Notes under the pieces: generated by a model
Seen by the model: the letters and a program-made list of their open reading frames with translations, nothing else
Told to the model about the DNA's origin: nothing
The model's database searches: none
Made by a program: the position numbers and the translations under genes
Assembly: GCA_011317545.1 (NCBI GenBank)
Contig: WUJK01000002.1
Coordinates: 4,673,413 to 4,737,412 of the forward strand
DNA: 64,000 nt
Direction: 5' to 3'
DNA from: Coniella vitis
Taxonomy: Eukaryota; Ascomycota; Sordariomycetes; Diaporthales; Schizoparmaceae
In this document: one piece after another, positions 12,804 through 25,758 of the stretch
How positions within the stretch are numbered: position 1 is the stretch's first letter
Layout: each line of letters begins with the position of its first letter

Positions 12804-13264
12804 TATAATAATCCTTGCCTAAATCCCTGATTCTGGAAGTACCTATAAGTTGTATATTAGCAGGTGGGGAAGTATTACCTTTAAGTCTTCGTACGTTATC
12901 GAGCAATATCAAGTATTATAAGTAATCAAGAGGGATTACCCTATTATATAAAATAATACTTAGATTTATAACTAAAGACTATAAGGAAAACTATCTAATA
13001 TTAATCCGTAAACTCCTATCCTTATATCCTTCTATTATCTTAGTAAGTCGATATAGTCGATATCGATCCCATCGATCTATAGTATGCTAGTCGATGCAGT
13101 CGATATCGATTCTATCGATCGTATAACTATTAGAACCCTAACCCTAATTATATCGCTCTATATTCTTATATAAGAGATCCCTATCGGTCCGTTAAGGTTC
13201 CGATTTGCTAGCATATAGTTACGCTAGCCTATTCCTATAACCTATATAACCGTAGGTTATAATA
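12804..13264 (-). repeat. Element E 3' LTR (type A)
   Basis: 461 bp. Contains GATCGATATCGAC-type repeats near 13,045-13,115 and a telomere-like CCCTAACCCTAA near 13,136. Confidence 0.88.
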
Positions 13265-13299
13265 TTATCTCCCTTCTATCGGTCTTTATCCCTAAAGAC

Positions 13300-14000
13300 C
13301 TATAGTATTTCCGTAAGTAGTCCTGCTTAATATTCTTACTCCGGATTATACTTTCCTAATTCGTTATATCGTCGTCTTCTCGTATAACGAAACCTCGTTC
13401 GTTAAATCCAAGGTCTAATTCTGCCAAATAGAAGTTATCCTTATACTTAATTATTCTTTCGAACGCCTTCGAGATACGCCCTTACTCTTACTACGATTCT
13501 AAGGGTAAGACTTCTTATTAAGTTTCCCCTAGTAATTCTTCTCGCTACGCTAAGTATATACGTTTAAAGCTTCCTCGTTACGATATTTTAGAGATAACCA
13601 ATTCTGCCGATCTTTTATATATCTCTTCGTAGTATTAAAAGTTAGAGGATAAGATTAAAGAGCTGGAAGATAAACTAATATATTTACGTAGGTAGAAGAA
13701 GATATAGCGAGAGCGGATAGCGTATACTATTCGTTATAGTTTATCGAATTTAGAGGACCTAGATCGTATAGAGCGTAAGGAGGTAGAGAGGGAGCAGTTA
13801 GCCGCCGAGGCCGAATATCGTTCCGTAGAGCCGACCGTTCCTAAAGGCCTATTACCTAAGGGTTTTATAGTTACCGTATTAGAAGATTTTAATTAGTCTG
13901 GTATTTCTCCGTTATCTCTATCTGATTTTCTTATTAGTAATTTATAGGGTATTAGGGTTCCTAGTTCGTAACTTCGATTTCTTTTATTACTAGTAATCCT
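13300..14000 (+). pseudogene. Antisense coiled-coil ORF (class 1) of element E
   Basis: This plus-strand frame is opposite to element E pol and starts near the 3' LTR. It begins Ser/Arg-rich, then has a long heptad-like segment (about 13,640-13,800, including LEDKIKELEDKL) and a basic part with RYSLSNLEDLD, and ends with PKGLLPKGF and a Ser-rich tail. Only a handful of TAG/TAA interrupt it. The tRNA-like sequence follows on the same strand. It is the best-preserved class-1 copy. No known family is recognised. A nucleic-acid-binding or Gag-interacting accessory protein is a guess from charge and coiled coil. Confidence 0.55.
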
Positions 14001-14052
14001 TAATAAGGGGCCTGGTTGTTCCTATAGGTAGCTATTATAGTTAAAGATATAA

Positions 14053-14125
14053 GTAATCTTATAGCTTAATAGTTAGAGCTCCTGGTTTCTTATTAGGAGG
14101 TCCGGGGTTCGATTCCCTATAATGC
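14053..14125 (+). tRNA. tRNA-like sequence carried antisense in element E
   Basis: A 73-nt stretch fits a tRNA cloverleaf: A-box-like TAGCTTAATAGTTAG, a perfect B box GGTTCGATTCC, a 5-bp anticodon stem CCTGG with a loop TTTCTTA (formal anticodon TCT, Arg), and a 5-nt variable loop. The acceptor stem pairs at only about five of seven positions and the base after the anticodon is T, which is unusual. It is probably a tRNA-derived passenger, not a working tRNA. Copies at equivalent places in D, C, H and I. Confidence 0.55.
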
Positions 14126-14149
14126 CTTCTCTATCTAAGGCTATAATAG

Positions 14150-17100
14150 CTTTTTATTTTCGTATTCCCTAATAAGGTCTAGGTATATATTTTTTAGTAG
14201 TTCCTAAGTATTTTCCGAATTATCGTATCCTTTCTATTTAATAAGATATTGTTTTCCGCGTCCGCGTTTGCGTAAGTTGAGAATTTGTTTAACTTTGTAT
14301 TATGCTTATTCTGGTTCGATAATATCTATATCGTACGAAAGTTCTACGTCTGCTAGTGCTAGTTCCAGAAGTAAAATATGGAAGACTGGGTATAGATATA
14401 TATATAGGATTTCCAATTTATAGTTAACTAGTAAAATCTATTATATAATTTTATAAGGTCCGAGTTTTTTATAATCGAGTTTATTACTAGGTTTAGTAGT
14501 TTTAATATTTTTACGGTTAAGGTAGACTTTATCTCCCTTTTATAGGATTAGTTCCTTAATCCTTTTCTAATTAGCGTATTTCGTTATTTATTCTTTAACG
14601 TTCTAAAGTATATGTCGAGTATCTTCGTATAATTGCTTAATTCTTCTAGTATACTAGTCTGCTATTTCTGCGTTTCCACCTAGTAGTATTTCGTAATATA
14701 CCGTAGGGTTATATCCGTAAAGTAGGAAGAATAGTGATTTTCCTATACTCGTTATATCTATACTATTATAAGCGAACTATACGGTTAGTAAAAGTTCGAC
14801 CTAATTATCTTATTCGTAGTTAACGTAGTATTATAGATACTATTCTATAATCTAGTTAGTACGTTCTATTTATCCGTTTATCTAAGGATAAAATGCTATA
14901 GATATACGTTATATCGTTCCGAGGTATTTAGTAAGTAAGATTCAGAATTTTAATATAAATTTTCTATCTCTATCTAATATAATTTCCTAAGGTATTCCGT
15001 AGTTAGCGATAATAATACGGAGGAATATATATACGAGTTCTTCTACGGTATTACTTTCTTTATATAGTAGGAAGTATACGTACTTGCTTAATCTATAAAC
15101 TACTACTAAGATACTATCGTACTATACCTAAGTTAAGGGTTCTTATAAGAGGGGTAGCTTAGTAATAAAGTCTAGACTAATAGATAACTAAATAGTTATA
15201 GGTATTAGTAGAGGTTATAGTAGTCCGTAAGGTTTATATTATTCTGCCTTATTCCGTTTATATATATTATAGTTATTAACGATATCTATAACTCGTTTCT
15301 TAAGGTTCGGTAGGTTCTAATAACGTTGGATCCTTTTATAGGTTGCTCTGATTCCTTAGTATCTATATACTAGTACGCTATAGATACTTCTAATATAATC
15401 GTTTTATTCCGGTATTATTATATTATCGAGGTTAGGTATTTCTCCTTCGATATATAGTATTACGTTAAGTTCCTTAGTAATAGATAGTATAGTAAGGTTG
15501 CTTTCCGAATCTTCCCTAAAGATTGCTATAATATCCTGGTCTTTACTATTACTATCCTTATAATCTAACTATTTACTAAGAGCGTCTGCTCGTTCGTTTT
15601 CTTTGCCTTTACGGTAGATAATTTTAAAGTCGAATTCTAATAGAAATTCGTACTATCTAACTTATCGTTTATTAAGCTGCTTTATTAAGGTAAATACCTA
15701 AAGGTTCTTATAATCCGTATATATAAGAATTTATTATTTTACGCCGATAAGGTAATATTACTATTCCCTAAAGGCTTCTACTATTACTATAAGTTCTTAA
15801 TCGGGCGTTCCGTAGTTAAGTTCTAGTCCGTTTAGCTTCTTACTAAAGTTACTAATTATTTATAATCGTCCTTTATTATCTTATTATCCGAGTTATTTAC
15901 CGAGTATATAATCTAATATATTTATCTCGATCTCGAAAACTTTATCTTAATCTACTTCGATTAGGATTAGTTCTAATATAACTATATCCTTAATTATACT
16001 AAAGGCTTTCTATACCTATTCGTTCTAGTTAAAGGTGATATCCTTTTTCGTAAGTTCTATAAGTAGTATTATAATACTATTATAGTTCTTAATAAATTAT
16101 CGGTAGAAGTTAGTATAGCCTAAGAAGGCTCTAACGTCTTTAATATTCTAAGGTATAGGCTAGTCCCTAACTACCTATACTTTATCTTTCTATATTTATA
16201 TATACCCTAGTATAATAGTATATCCGAGGTAGTTAACTTCTTAAGTATTCTAGTTATATTTAGTAGGTTCTACTAAAATCTTATTATCTTAGAGGATTTA
16301 TAGGATTATTATAATATACTTCTAGTATTCTTCGAATATCTTCGAGTAAATAAGGATATCGTCTAGGTAAGCGATTATAAAATAGTTAAGGTATTTATAT
16401 AAGATAAAGTTTATTATTTCCTAGAATAATACGGGGGTATTAGTAAGTCCGAATAGTATAATAAGGTATTCGAAATATCCGTAGCGTATTCTAAACGCTA
16501 TTTTCTATTCTTCTCCGGGTTTAATACGAATATATATATATCCTTCTTTAAGGTCGAGGGCCGTAAACTATTAGGCTCCTCTAAGTCTATCCCTAAGTTC
16601 TTTAAAGAGAGGTAAGGGGTACCGATTCTTAATTATAATATCGTTAAGTTACCGATAGTTAACGTATAATCGTAGTTTGCCGTTTTTCTTTAGTATAAAT
16701 AGGATTAGGTATCCTACTAGTAAATAGGAGGGTCTAATATAGCCTTTCTTAAGATTTTCGTCGATATATTCTTTAAGTGCTTTAAGTTTATCCTTATCTA
16801 ATCCGTAGATAGGAAAGAACTTTAGTTATTCTCCTTCCTTAAATAGGATTTCGTAATCGTATAGGCCGTACTCTAATAGGCCGTTATCGAATTTTCCTTA
16901 AAATAGTTTTATAAACTTCCGATACTCTTCTAGTATACCGGAGAGGTCTCTAAATATATCTTTATCTTATATAATTACTATTATAAGGAGATATCGTTAT
17001 ATATACTTAGTTCCTTCTTAAACTTATCGTAATAATATATCCTGCTATCTATAGAATCCTATTATATTATATCCTAATCTATTATATCCCTTATTTTATT

Positions 17101-18700
17101 AGGTATTAACTATCGCTAGATCCTTCTCTATAAGCTATCGAGGTTTATCGTATCCTAGGGTAGCTATCGCCTTAGCTCTTCTCGATTTAAAGGTATATAT
17201 AAATTCGTTTAAGCCCCTATTATCTAGGTATCGCTTAGTAACTAAATCCGATCTTACGCCTTTAATTATAACCGCTTCTTAGGTATCCGCTTTATCCTAT
17301 AAAATATAGCTATTAGTCTAATCGATTCGAGGATTTTCCTTTCTTAACTATAATATACTTAAAATCAGCTTATATTATACGGTATCCGTAATATCGAAGT
17401 TTATTAGCGTTATATATCCGTAGATCGTAACTAGTAATTAATTAGATTCTATATCGATAATACCTTAGCCGTAAGCGACTTTTATACCTTCTACGGTACT
17501 AAGTTTATAAGGTTCTATTTTCTTCTTCTAAGGTATCCGTTCTCTATTAATAACGCTTAGGGATATAAAGTTTCCTTATACTCTGCTATCTAGGAGTACT
17601 ATATAGTATTTATCGCTAATTCGTACTACGATTTTCAAATATTCGTACGTTAAGCTATCTATTATATAGAGGGACTTTATCGTAAGTCCTAATCGCTTAT
17701 TATCCTTTATAGGCGATCCTTACCTTTTAGGTTCTACTATTCTTATTATACTCTAAGAGCTACTATCTATACTAGGTTTTTAGCTTATTATATTCCGTAT
17801 CGTATATATACTACGGCCTATCGCTATAAGCGCGCTTAATTTTCTTCTTCGGTATACAGAGTCTATACTCCGGGCTAGCTATCTTTAAGGTTATAATAGG
17901 TATACGCTTTATCCGCTAGGTATTCTACGTAGTCGGCGCGCTTATAGAAGCTATAGTATATAGGTTCTACGTGCGTAGGCTTTGCGAGCTTTTCCCTCTG
18001 TTTCTATTCGCGTATTCTATACTAGTCGAGCGCTTTATCTTACGCGTAAGGTGCGTACTAGGGTATCATATATTAATACTATTTTACTTATCGCGTAGTA
18101 TATTTATAGGGGGTATTATATATAAGGCTAATACTAGCGTAGTTTCCCCTTATTCTAAGTACTTTATAATAATCGCTATTATCGTCGTTATAGGCGATAA
18201 TACTATGCCCTATTTCGCGCGTAGGGAACTACTCGTTAGTTACCTTATATTTAAAGTATTATCTGCAATTATATATAATATAGGTAAAATATATAATCTA
18301 GTAGTACTTTTCGTAGAGGTGATTAATTCGCGCGTCTTCCTATACAAGGGTTTCGTCTTAACAAGATATTATTCGGAATAGTTCTCTAAGTATAATACCG
18401 TAGATAAGGTAGTATACGTCTCCTTTATTAGTATCTTCGTTTATAGAGCTTTCTAATTCTAAGCTCGTTTCTTCGTTAATAGTTTAGGTGCTAGTACTCT
18501 AACCGATACTAAGCGTTTCCTATTATTCCGTAATTTCCGTAATATTACTTTATAAGGTATCCGTTAGGAGAGGTATCCTCTAGGTAATTATAATTTATCG
18601 TTCCTTATAAGGGTTCTAAGGGAACTATCCTAAGCCTTACTTTGCCGAAAGGTATATTATATAATTATCCTTATAATAGAAGGTCTAGTTAAGGAGTCTA
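14150..18700 (-). pseudogene. Element E pol: protease, reverse transcriptase, RNase H, integrase, chromodomain
   Basis: Right to left on the minus strand: gag-pol spacer, a pepsin-like protease site near 17,600 (Asp-Ser kept, the following Gly changed), reverse transcriptase about 16,850-16,100 with an intact YLDD box at 16,358-16,369, RNase H about 15,900-15,550, integrase about 15,300-14,500 and a chromodomain near 14,300-14,150. Chromodomain Ty3/Gypsy elements use this domain to target integration to marked chromatin. Many TAA/TAG stops make it inactive despite the intact YLDD. Confidence 0.75.
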
Positions 18701-19830
18701 TAATCGGAGTTATCCGACGTTTACTCTAAAAGCTAGTTTTAGCTAGGAGTAGAGTCCGTAGTCTTATATATTATAATATTAGCTTATCGTCCTTCGGGGA
18801 CTTTCTTAAATTCTCTAGGTTTCTTAGGTTATTAGCACTCTCGTACGAAGTAGCCTATCTTACTATAGTTAAAGCATTCCTTACTTATAGGTTTACGTTA
18901 AGCTACGTCGAGCTCTATAAGGCCTAAGTATATAATACCGCTAACTACTATACCTTATTACTAGAAGCTATAGTTAGTTATCTATTAAATCCGCTATCCT
19001 ATATTAGTATAATTCCTCTATATAATATAGCTTCCTCCTTTCTTACTTTTCTCTATATATCTTTCGTAGAAACGATTATCGATACGGATAGCGTTATTAC
19101 TAAATATCGTAAAATCTTTAGGCTAATCCTACTTAAAGATTTCGTCCTTAACCTTATCCTTAAATCCTTTATAATAGTATTCTATAAGGTTCTTATCTTC
19201 CTATAGGAGGCGTACCGAGAATTGCTTAAAGCAGACCGTATAGGCTAAAGCAGACTTATTCTATTTAAGTTCTATAAGTTGCTATACTATAGTCTATTCT
19301 TCGTTAGGATCGCTAAATATTTCCTTAAGGATATATTCGAATCCTACGAATAAATCGAATATATTCTTAGTAATCGTCTTACGTTAATCGAGGTTACCTA
19401 GGTATTTAATATAATTATAAAGTAAGGGTTTATACTAGATAAGTATATCCTTTTCGAATTATATTCCGGTTAGGATAACTTTATCGGGTTTAGTAGTAAA
19501 TTACGCTATATTATATAGGAAATACGCTTTATAATAGGTAAGAAACCCTTAAAGCGTCTTTTAGTTATTATTATATATAATAGGTTTATCTATCTTATAG
19601 CCGTTACCGGTATTTTAAATAATAGGCGCTAAGGGTATAGCGGCCGTAGCTTAGTATTATTCGAGCTACTAAGCCTACCTACGGATAGTACGATTCTACT
19701 ACTCCTAATTCTATTAGAGTATAATAAGTTATTAGGTAAGTTCGATTAATTAGCGTATTATATCTTCCTAAGTTATAACCTAACGGCGTCCTTCGCCTAA
19801 GGTAGATAGGGTAGGAGTTTAAGGAGCTAT
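18700..19830 (-). pseudogene. Element E gag remnant
   Basis: The minus-strand frame starts near 19,830, where ATG has become ATA. A zinc knuckle near 18,835-18,890 keeps its first and last Cys while others are lost. Longer than the gag of element I, which is internally deleted. Confidence 0.65.
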
Positions 19831-19891
19831 TACTATACTTAATATTACCTAAGAGGTATATATAAACCGTCCTAAATAAGAGTTATGAAAA

Positions 19892-20352
19892 TATAATGAT
19901 CCTTACCTGAATCCCTGATTCTGGAAGTACCTATAAGTTGTATATTAGTAGGTGGGGAAGTATTACCTTTAAGTCTTCGTACGTTATCGAGCAATATCAA
20001 GTATCATAAGTAATTAAGAGGGATTACCCTATTATATAAAATAATACTTAGATTTATAACTAAAGATTATAAGGAAAACTATCTAATATTAATCCGTAAA
20101 CTCCTATCCTTATATCCTTCTGTTGTCTTAGTGAGTCGATATAGTCGATATCGATCCTATCGATCCATAGTATGCCAGTCGATGCAGTCGATATCGATTC
20201 TATCGATCGTGCAACTATCAGAACCCTAACCCTGATTATATCGCTCTATGTTCTTATATAAGAGATCCCTATCGGTCCGTTGAGGTTCCGATTTGCTGGC
20301 ATATAGTTGCGCTGGCCTGTTCCTGTGACCTGTATAACCGTGGGTTATAATA
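19892..20352 (-). repeat. Element E 5' LTR (type A)
   Basis: 461 bp, the least RIP-mutated part of the nest: TpG and CpA remain, for example around 20,296-20,345. Confidence 0.88.
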
Positions 20353-20357
20353 CGACG

Positions 20358-23300
20358 ATAATAGCGATTATTATAAAGTATTTAGAATAAGGGGAAACTA
20401 TACTAATATTAGCCTTATATATAATACCCCCTACGAATATACTATACGATAAATAAAATAGTACTAATATATAATACCCTAGTACGTACCTTACGCGTAA
20501 GAAAAAGCGCTCGATTAATATAGAATATATAAATAGAAATAAAGGGAAAAGCTTATAAAGCCCGCATATATAAAACCAAGGTACTATAGCTTCTATAAGC
20601 GCGCCGACTATATAAAATACCTAGCGGATAAAGTATATACCTATTATAACCTTAAAGATAGTTAGCCCGGAGTATAGACTCCCTATATAGAAGAAGAAAA
20701 CTAAGCGCGCTTATAGCGATAGGCCGTAGTATATATATAATACGGAATATAATAAGCTAAGAACCTAGTATAGATAATAGCCCTTAGAGTATAATAAGAA
20801 TAATAGAACCTAAAAGGTAAGGATCGCTTATAAGGGATAATAAGCGATTAGGACTTATAGTAAAGTCCCTTTATACGATAGATAGCTCGATATACGAATA
20901 TTTGAAAATCGTAGTACGAATTAACGATAAATACTATATAATACTCCTAGATAGCGGAGTATAAGGAAACTTTATATCCTTAAGTATTATTAATAGAGAA
21001 TAGATACTTTAGAAGAAGAAGATAAAACCCTATAAACTTAGTATTATAAAAGGTATAGAAATTACTTATAGCTAAGGTATTATTAATATAGAATCTAATT
21101 AATTACTAGTTATAATCTACGGATATATAATACTAATAAACTTCGATATTATAGATACTATATAATATAAGCTAATCTTAGGTATATTATAGTTAAAAAA
21201 GGAAAATCCTCGTATCGATTAGATTAATAGCTATATTTTATAGGATAAAGCGGATACCTAAGAAACGGTTATAATTAAAGGTATAGGATCGGATTTAGTT
21301 ATTAAATAATATCTAGATAATAGGGGCTTAAATAAATTTATATATACCTTTAAATCGAGAAGAGCTAAGATAACGGCTACCCTAGGATATAATAAACCTC
21401 GATAGCTTATAGAGAAGGATTTAGTAATAGTTAATACTTAATAAAAGAAGGGATATAATAAATTAGGATACGATATAATAGGATTCTATAAATAATAGGA
21501 TATATTATCGCGATAAGTTTAAGAAGGAACTAAGTATATATAACGATATCTCCTTATAATAATAACTATATAAGACGAAGATATATTTAGAGACCTCTCC
21601 GGTATACTAGAAGAGTATCGGAAGTTTATAAAACTATTTTAAGGAAAATTCGATAACGGCCTATTAGAATATAGCCTATATAACTATAAGATCCTACTTA
21701 AGGAAGGAGAATAACTAAAGTTCTTTCCTATCTATAGATTAAACGAGGATAAACTTAAAGTATTTAGAGAATATATCGACGAAAATCTTAAGAAAGGCTA
21801 TATTAGACCTTTATATTCGGTAATAGGATACCTAATCCTATTTATACTAAAGAAAAATAGTAAACTACGATTATATATTAATTATTAGTAACTTAATAAT
21901 ATTATAATTAAGAATCGATACCCCTTACCTCTCTTTAAAGAACTTAAAGATAGATTTAGAGGAGCTTAATAGTTTATAGCCCTTAACCTTAAGGAAGGAT
22001 ATATATATATTCGTATTAAACCCGGAGAAGAATAGAAAATAGTATTTAGAATACGCTACGGATATTTCGAATATCTTATTATACTATTCGGACTTATTAA
22101 TACTCCTATATTATTCTAGGAAATAATAAACTTTATCTTATACGAATACCTCGACTATTTTATAATCGCTTACTTAGACGATATCCTTATTTACTTAAAG
22201 ATATTCGAGGAATATTAAAAGTATATTATAATAATCCTATAAATTCTCTAAGATAATAATATTTTAGTAGAACCTATTAAATATAACTAGAATACTTAAG
22301 AAGTTAATTACCTTAGATATACTATTATATTAGGGTATATACGAATATAGAAAGATAAAGTATAGGCAGTTAGGGACTAGCCTATACCTTAGAATAATAA
22401 GGATATTAAAGCCTTCTTAGGCTATACTAACTTCTACCGATAATTTATTAAAAACTATAATAATATTATAATATTACTTACGGAACTTACGAAAAAGGAT
22501 ATTACCTTTAACTAGAACAAATAGGTATAAAAAGCCTTTAATATAATTAAGGATATAATTATATTAAAACTAATCTTAGTCGAAGTAGACTAAGATAAAG
22601 CTTTCGAGATCGAGATAGATATATTAGATTATATACTCGGTAGATAACTCGGATAACGAGATAATAAAGGACGATTATAGATAGTTAGTAACTTTAGTAA
22701 AACACTAAACGGATTAGAACTTAACTATAAAACGCCCGATTAGGAACTTATAATAATAGTAGAAGCCTTTAGGGAATAGCGATACTACCTTATCGGCGTA
22801 AAATAATAAATTCTTATATATACGGATTATAAGAATCTCTAGGTATTTACCTTAATAAAACAGCTTAATAAACGATAAGTTAAATAGTACGAATTCCTAT
22901 CGGAATTCGATTTTAAGATTATCTACTATAAAGGTAAAGAAAACGAGCGAATAAACGCTCTTAGTAGACGGTTAGATTATAAGGATAATAATAGTAAAGA
23001 CTAAGATATTATAATAATCTTTAAGGAAGATTCGGAAGGTAACCTTATTATACTATCTATTACTAAGGAATTTAATATAATACTATATATCGAAGGAGAA
23101 ATACCTAACCTTAATAATATAATAATATTAGAATAGAACGATTATATTAGAAGTATCTATAATATACTAATATATAGATACTAAGGAATTAGAATAACCT
23201 ATAAAAGGATCTAACGTTATTAGAATCTACTAAACCTTAAGAAACGAGTTACAGATATCTTTAATAACTACGATATATATAAACGGAATAAGATAGAACG

Positions 23301-24390
23301 ATATAAACCTTACGGATTACTATAACCTCTATTAATACCTACGACTATTTAGTTATCTATTAATCTAGACTTTATTACTAAGCTATTTCTCTTATAAAAA
23401 CCCTTAACTAAAGTATAGTATAATAGTATCTTAGTAATAGTTTATAAACTAAGTAAGTATATATACTTCCTATTATATAAAGAAAGTACTATTATAGAAG
23501 AACTCGTATATATATCCCTCTATATTATTATCGCTAACTATAGAATACCTTAGGAGATTATATTAAATAGAGATAGAAAGTTCGTATTAAAATTCTAAAT
23601 CTTATTTACTAAATACCTCGGAATAATATAATATATATCTATAGTATTTTATCCTTAGATAGACGGATAAATAAAGCGTATTAACTAGATTATAGAATAA
23701 TATCTAGAATACTATATTAACTATAAATAAGATAATTAGGTCGAACTCTTACCTATAATATAATTCGCTTATAATAGCGTAGATATAACGAGTATAGGAA
23801 AATTACTATTCTTCCTACTCTATAGATATAACCCTATAGTATATTATAAAACGCTATTAGGTAGAAACGTAGAAACGGTAGATTAATACGCTAGAAGAAT
23901 TAAGTAATTATATAAAGATACTCGATATATACTTTAGGATATTAAAGAATAAATAACGAAATATACTAATTAGAAAAGGATTAAGGGATTAATCCTATAA
24001 AAGGGAGATAAAATCTACCTTAATTATAAAAATATTAAAACTATTAGACCTAGCGATAAACTCGATTATAAAAAACTCGGACCTTATAAAATTATATAAT
24101 AAATTTCACCGGTTAATTATAAATTGGAAATCCTATATATACGCCTATACCTAATCTTCTATATTTTACTTCTAGAATTAGCACTAATAGATATAGAACT
24201 CTTATACGATATAGATATTATCGAACTAGAATAAGTATAATACGAAGTTAAATAAATTCTCGACTTATATAAATACGGACGCGGAAAATAATACCTTATT
24301 AAATAGAAAAATTACGATAATTCGGAAAATACCTAGGAACTACTAAAGAACGTATACCTAGACCTTATTAAAGAATACGAAAAATAAAAG
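20358..24390 (+). pseudogene. D pol continuation: protease to chromodomain
   Basis: Resumes the D frame after element E and is colinear with element I. It has a protease site near 20,945 (Asp-Ser-Gly), a reverse transcriptase with intact YLDD at 22,171-22,182, RNase H about 22,600-22,990, integrase about 23,280-24,110 and a chromodomain near 24,240-24,390. Numerous TAA/TAG stops of RIP type make it non-functional. Confidence 0.75.
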
Positions 24391-24414
24391 TTATTATAGC
24401 TTTAGATAGAGAAG

Positions 24415-24487
24415 GTATTATAGGGAATCGAACCCCGGATTACCTAATAAGAAACTAGGAGCTCTAACTATTAAGCTATAAGATTAT
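24415..24487 (-). tRNA. tRNA-like sequence, antisense in D
   Basis: Same 73-nt unit as at 14,053-14,125, on the minus strand, with further RIP changes (first base G to A). The B box and anticodon arm are recognisable. Unlikely to be a functional tRNA. Confidence 0.45.
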
Positions 24488-24559
24488 TCGTATCTTTAAT
24501 TATAATAGCTATCTATAGGAATAATTAGACCCCTTATTAAAAGCTACCTATACTCGGAC

Positions 24560-25250
24560 TCCTTAAGTCGAATCCGGACTAATTAATCGTAGCGTTAGGC
24601 GCTATTAACGTATTCTAATCTATATCCTTAAACGAAGGATCCTAAGTAGATAGAATAGCCTCCTTAATAGCTACGGTTTAAATAGCCTCGGTAACTCGCT
24701 TATACTCCTCCTCTTCTAAACTAGTATTTACTAACTTTATACCCTTCTCCTAAAGAAACCGTTATTATTTCTTTAAACGAGATAATCTAGCTAAAGTCTT
24801 TATTAAATAGGCTTATATATCGGTAAGTTCCCTCTAACGCTTAAGTAGACGCTCCTCCTCCTCTAACTTATAATTATCTAAACGTATTAACTCGTTATTA
24901 ATCTTAGATATTAAGGAAAGAGTTAATATTAGTATAATAAGAACTACTAAGAAAACTATTTATATAAGGATACTAGTACTCGTAATATATTATAAGAACG
25001 ATTTCGTTTAGTATACTATATATAACTTTTTATATTATTAACTATCTTATATACTAACCCCTCCTCTAGATATAACGAATAAGGTATAACTTCGTAACCC
25101 TAGGTTTCGATATATATAAAACGATTTAAAGTAGTAATACGCTTTTTAGATAAAGATAAGGACGGATTTATAGTATACGATTTTATAATTCTAGAATATA
25201 TAACGAATTAGGAAGGTATAATCCGAAGTAAGAATATTAGGTAGGATTAC
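24560..25250 (-). pseudogene. Antisense ORF (class 2) of D
   Basis: The minus-strand frame lies in the same position as the class-1 ORF but has an unrelated sequence: a hydrophobic, possibly membrane-spanning segment followed by Glu/Leu/Lys-rich heptads and a Ser/Gly-rich end. It is nearly colinear with the better copy at 44,600-45,260. Stops are RIP-type. Function unknown. Confidence 0.45.
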
Positions 25251-25302
25251 TTACGGAAATACTATAAGTCTTTAGGGATAAAAACCGATAGAAGGGAGAT
25301 AA

Positions 25303-25758
25303 TATTATAACCTATAAATATATAGGTTATAGGAATAGGCTAGTATAACTATATACTAGTAAATCGGAACCTTAACGGATCGATAGGGATCTCTTATATA
25401 AGGAATATAGATAATATAATTAAGGTTAGGGTAGAGCTTATAAGAGATTACTATTACCTATCGGATAGTTAATAGGTAATTATAGGTATTAATAGGCTTA
25501 GATAGGCTATGTATTAATAAATAGAATAACGGAAGGATATAAGGACGATAGATTTCCTAGCTATTAGATAGTTTTCCTTATAGTCTTTAGTTATAAATCT
25601 AAGTATTATTTTATATAATAGGGTAATCCCTCTTAATTACTTATAATACTTAATATTGCTCGATAACGTACGAAGACTTAAAGGTAATACTTCCCTACCT
25701 ACTAATATATAATTTATAGGTACTTCTAGAATCCGGGATTTAGGTAAGGATTATTATA
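25303..25758 (+). repeat. D 3' LTR (type B)
   Basis: 456 bp, same type and length as the LTRs of element I (centre with AAGAGATTACTATT and repeated ATAGGCATTAATGGGC-like motifs), and not like the D 5' LTR. Confidence 0.8.

Larger units (their letters stand above)
12804..20352 (-). mobile_element. Element E: complete family-A Ty3/Gypsy retrotransposon, minus strand
   Basis: 7,549 bp with two 461-bp LTRs (12,804-13,264; 19,892-20,352) and perfect CGACG duplications (12,799-12,803; 20,353-20,357). The left LTR is preceded on the minus strand by a polypurine tract (GAAGGGAGATAA). It is the only copy in the window retaining every part: gag, protease, reverse transcriptase, RNase H, integrase, chromodomain, tRNA-like sequence and antisense coiled-coil ORF. 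Parts of the LTRs are little mutated. It inserted into D. Confidence 0.88.
10526..25758 (+). mobile_element. Mosaic element D (family A) with two different LTR types
   Basis: A plus-strand family-A element: LTR, gag, pol, tRNA-like sequence, antisense ORF, LTR. The 5' LTR (485 bp, type C) and 3' LTR (456 bp, type B) have unrelated U3 centres, and the flanks (TATAA on the left, CCTTA on the right) do not match. One retrotransposition gives identical LTRs and a duplication, so this is best explained by recombination between two elements. Element E is inserted at 12,804-20,352. Confidence 0.65.

Noticed and set aside
17971..18381. Plus-strand 136-codon frame opposite to element E pol, similar to a minus-strand frame at 40,213-40,677 in element I
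   Set aside because: Both are exactly antisense to the gag-pol spacer. RIP turns sense Gln/Trp codons into stops, which read as Leu/Tyr codons on the other strand, so stop-poor antisense frames arise without selection. No domain recognised.
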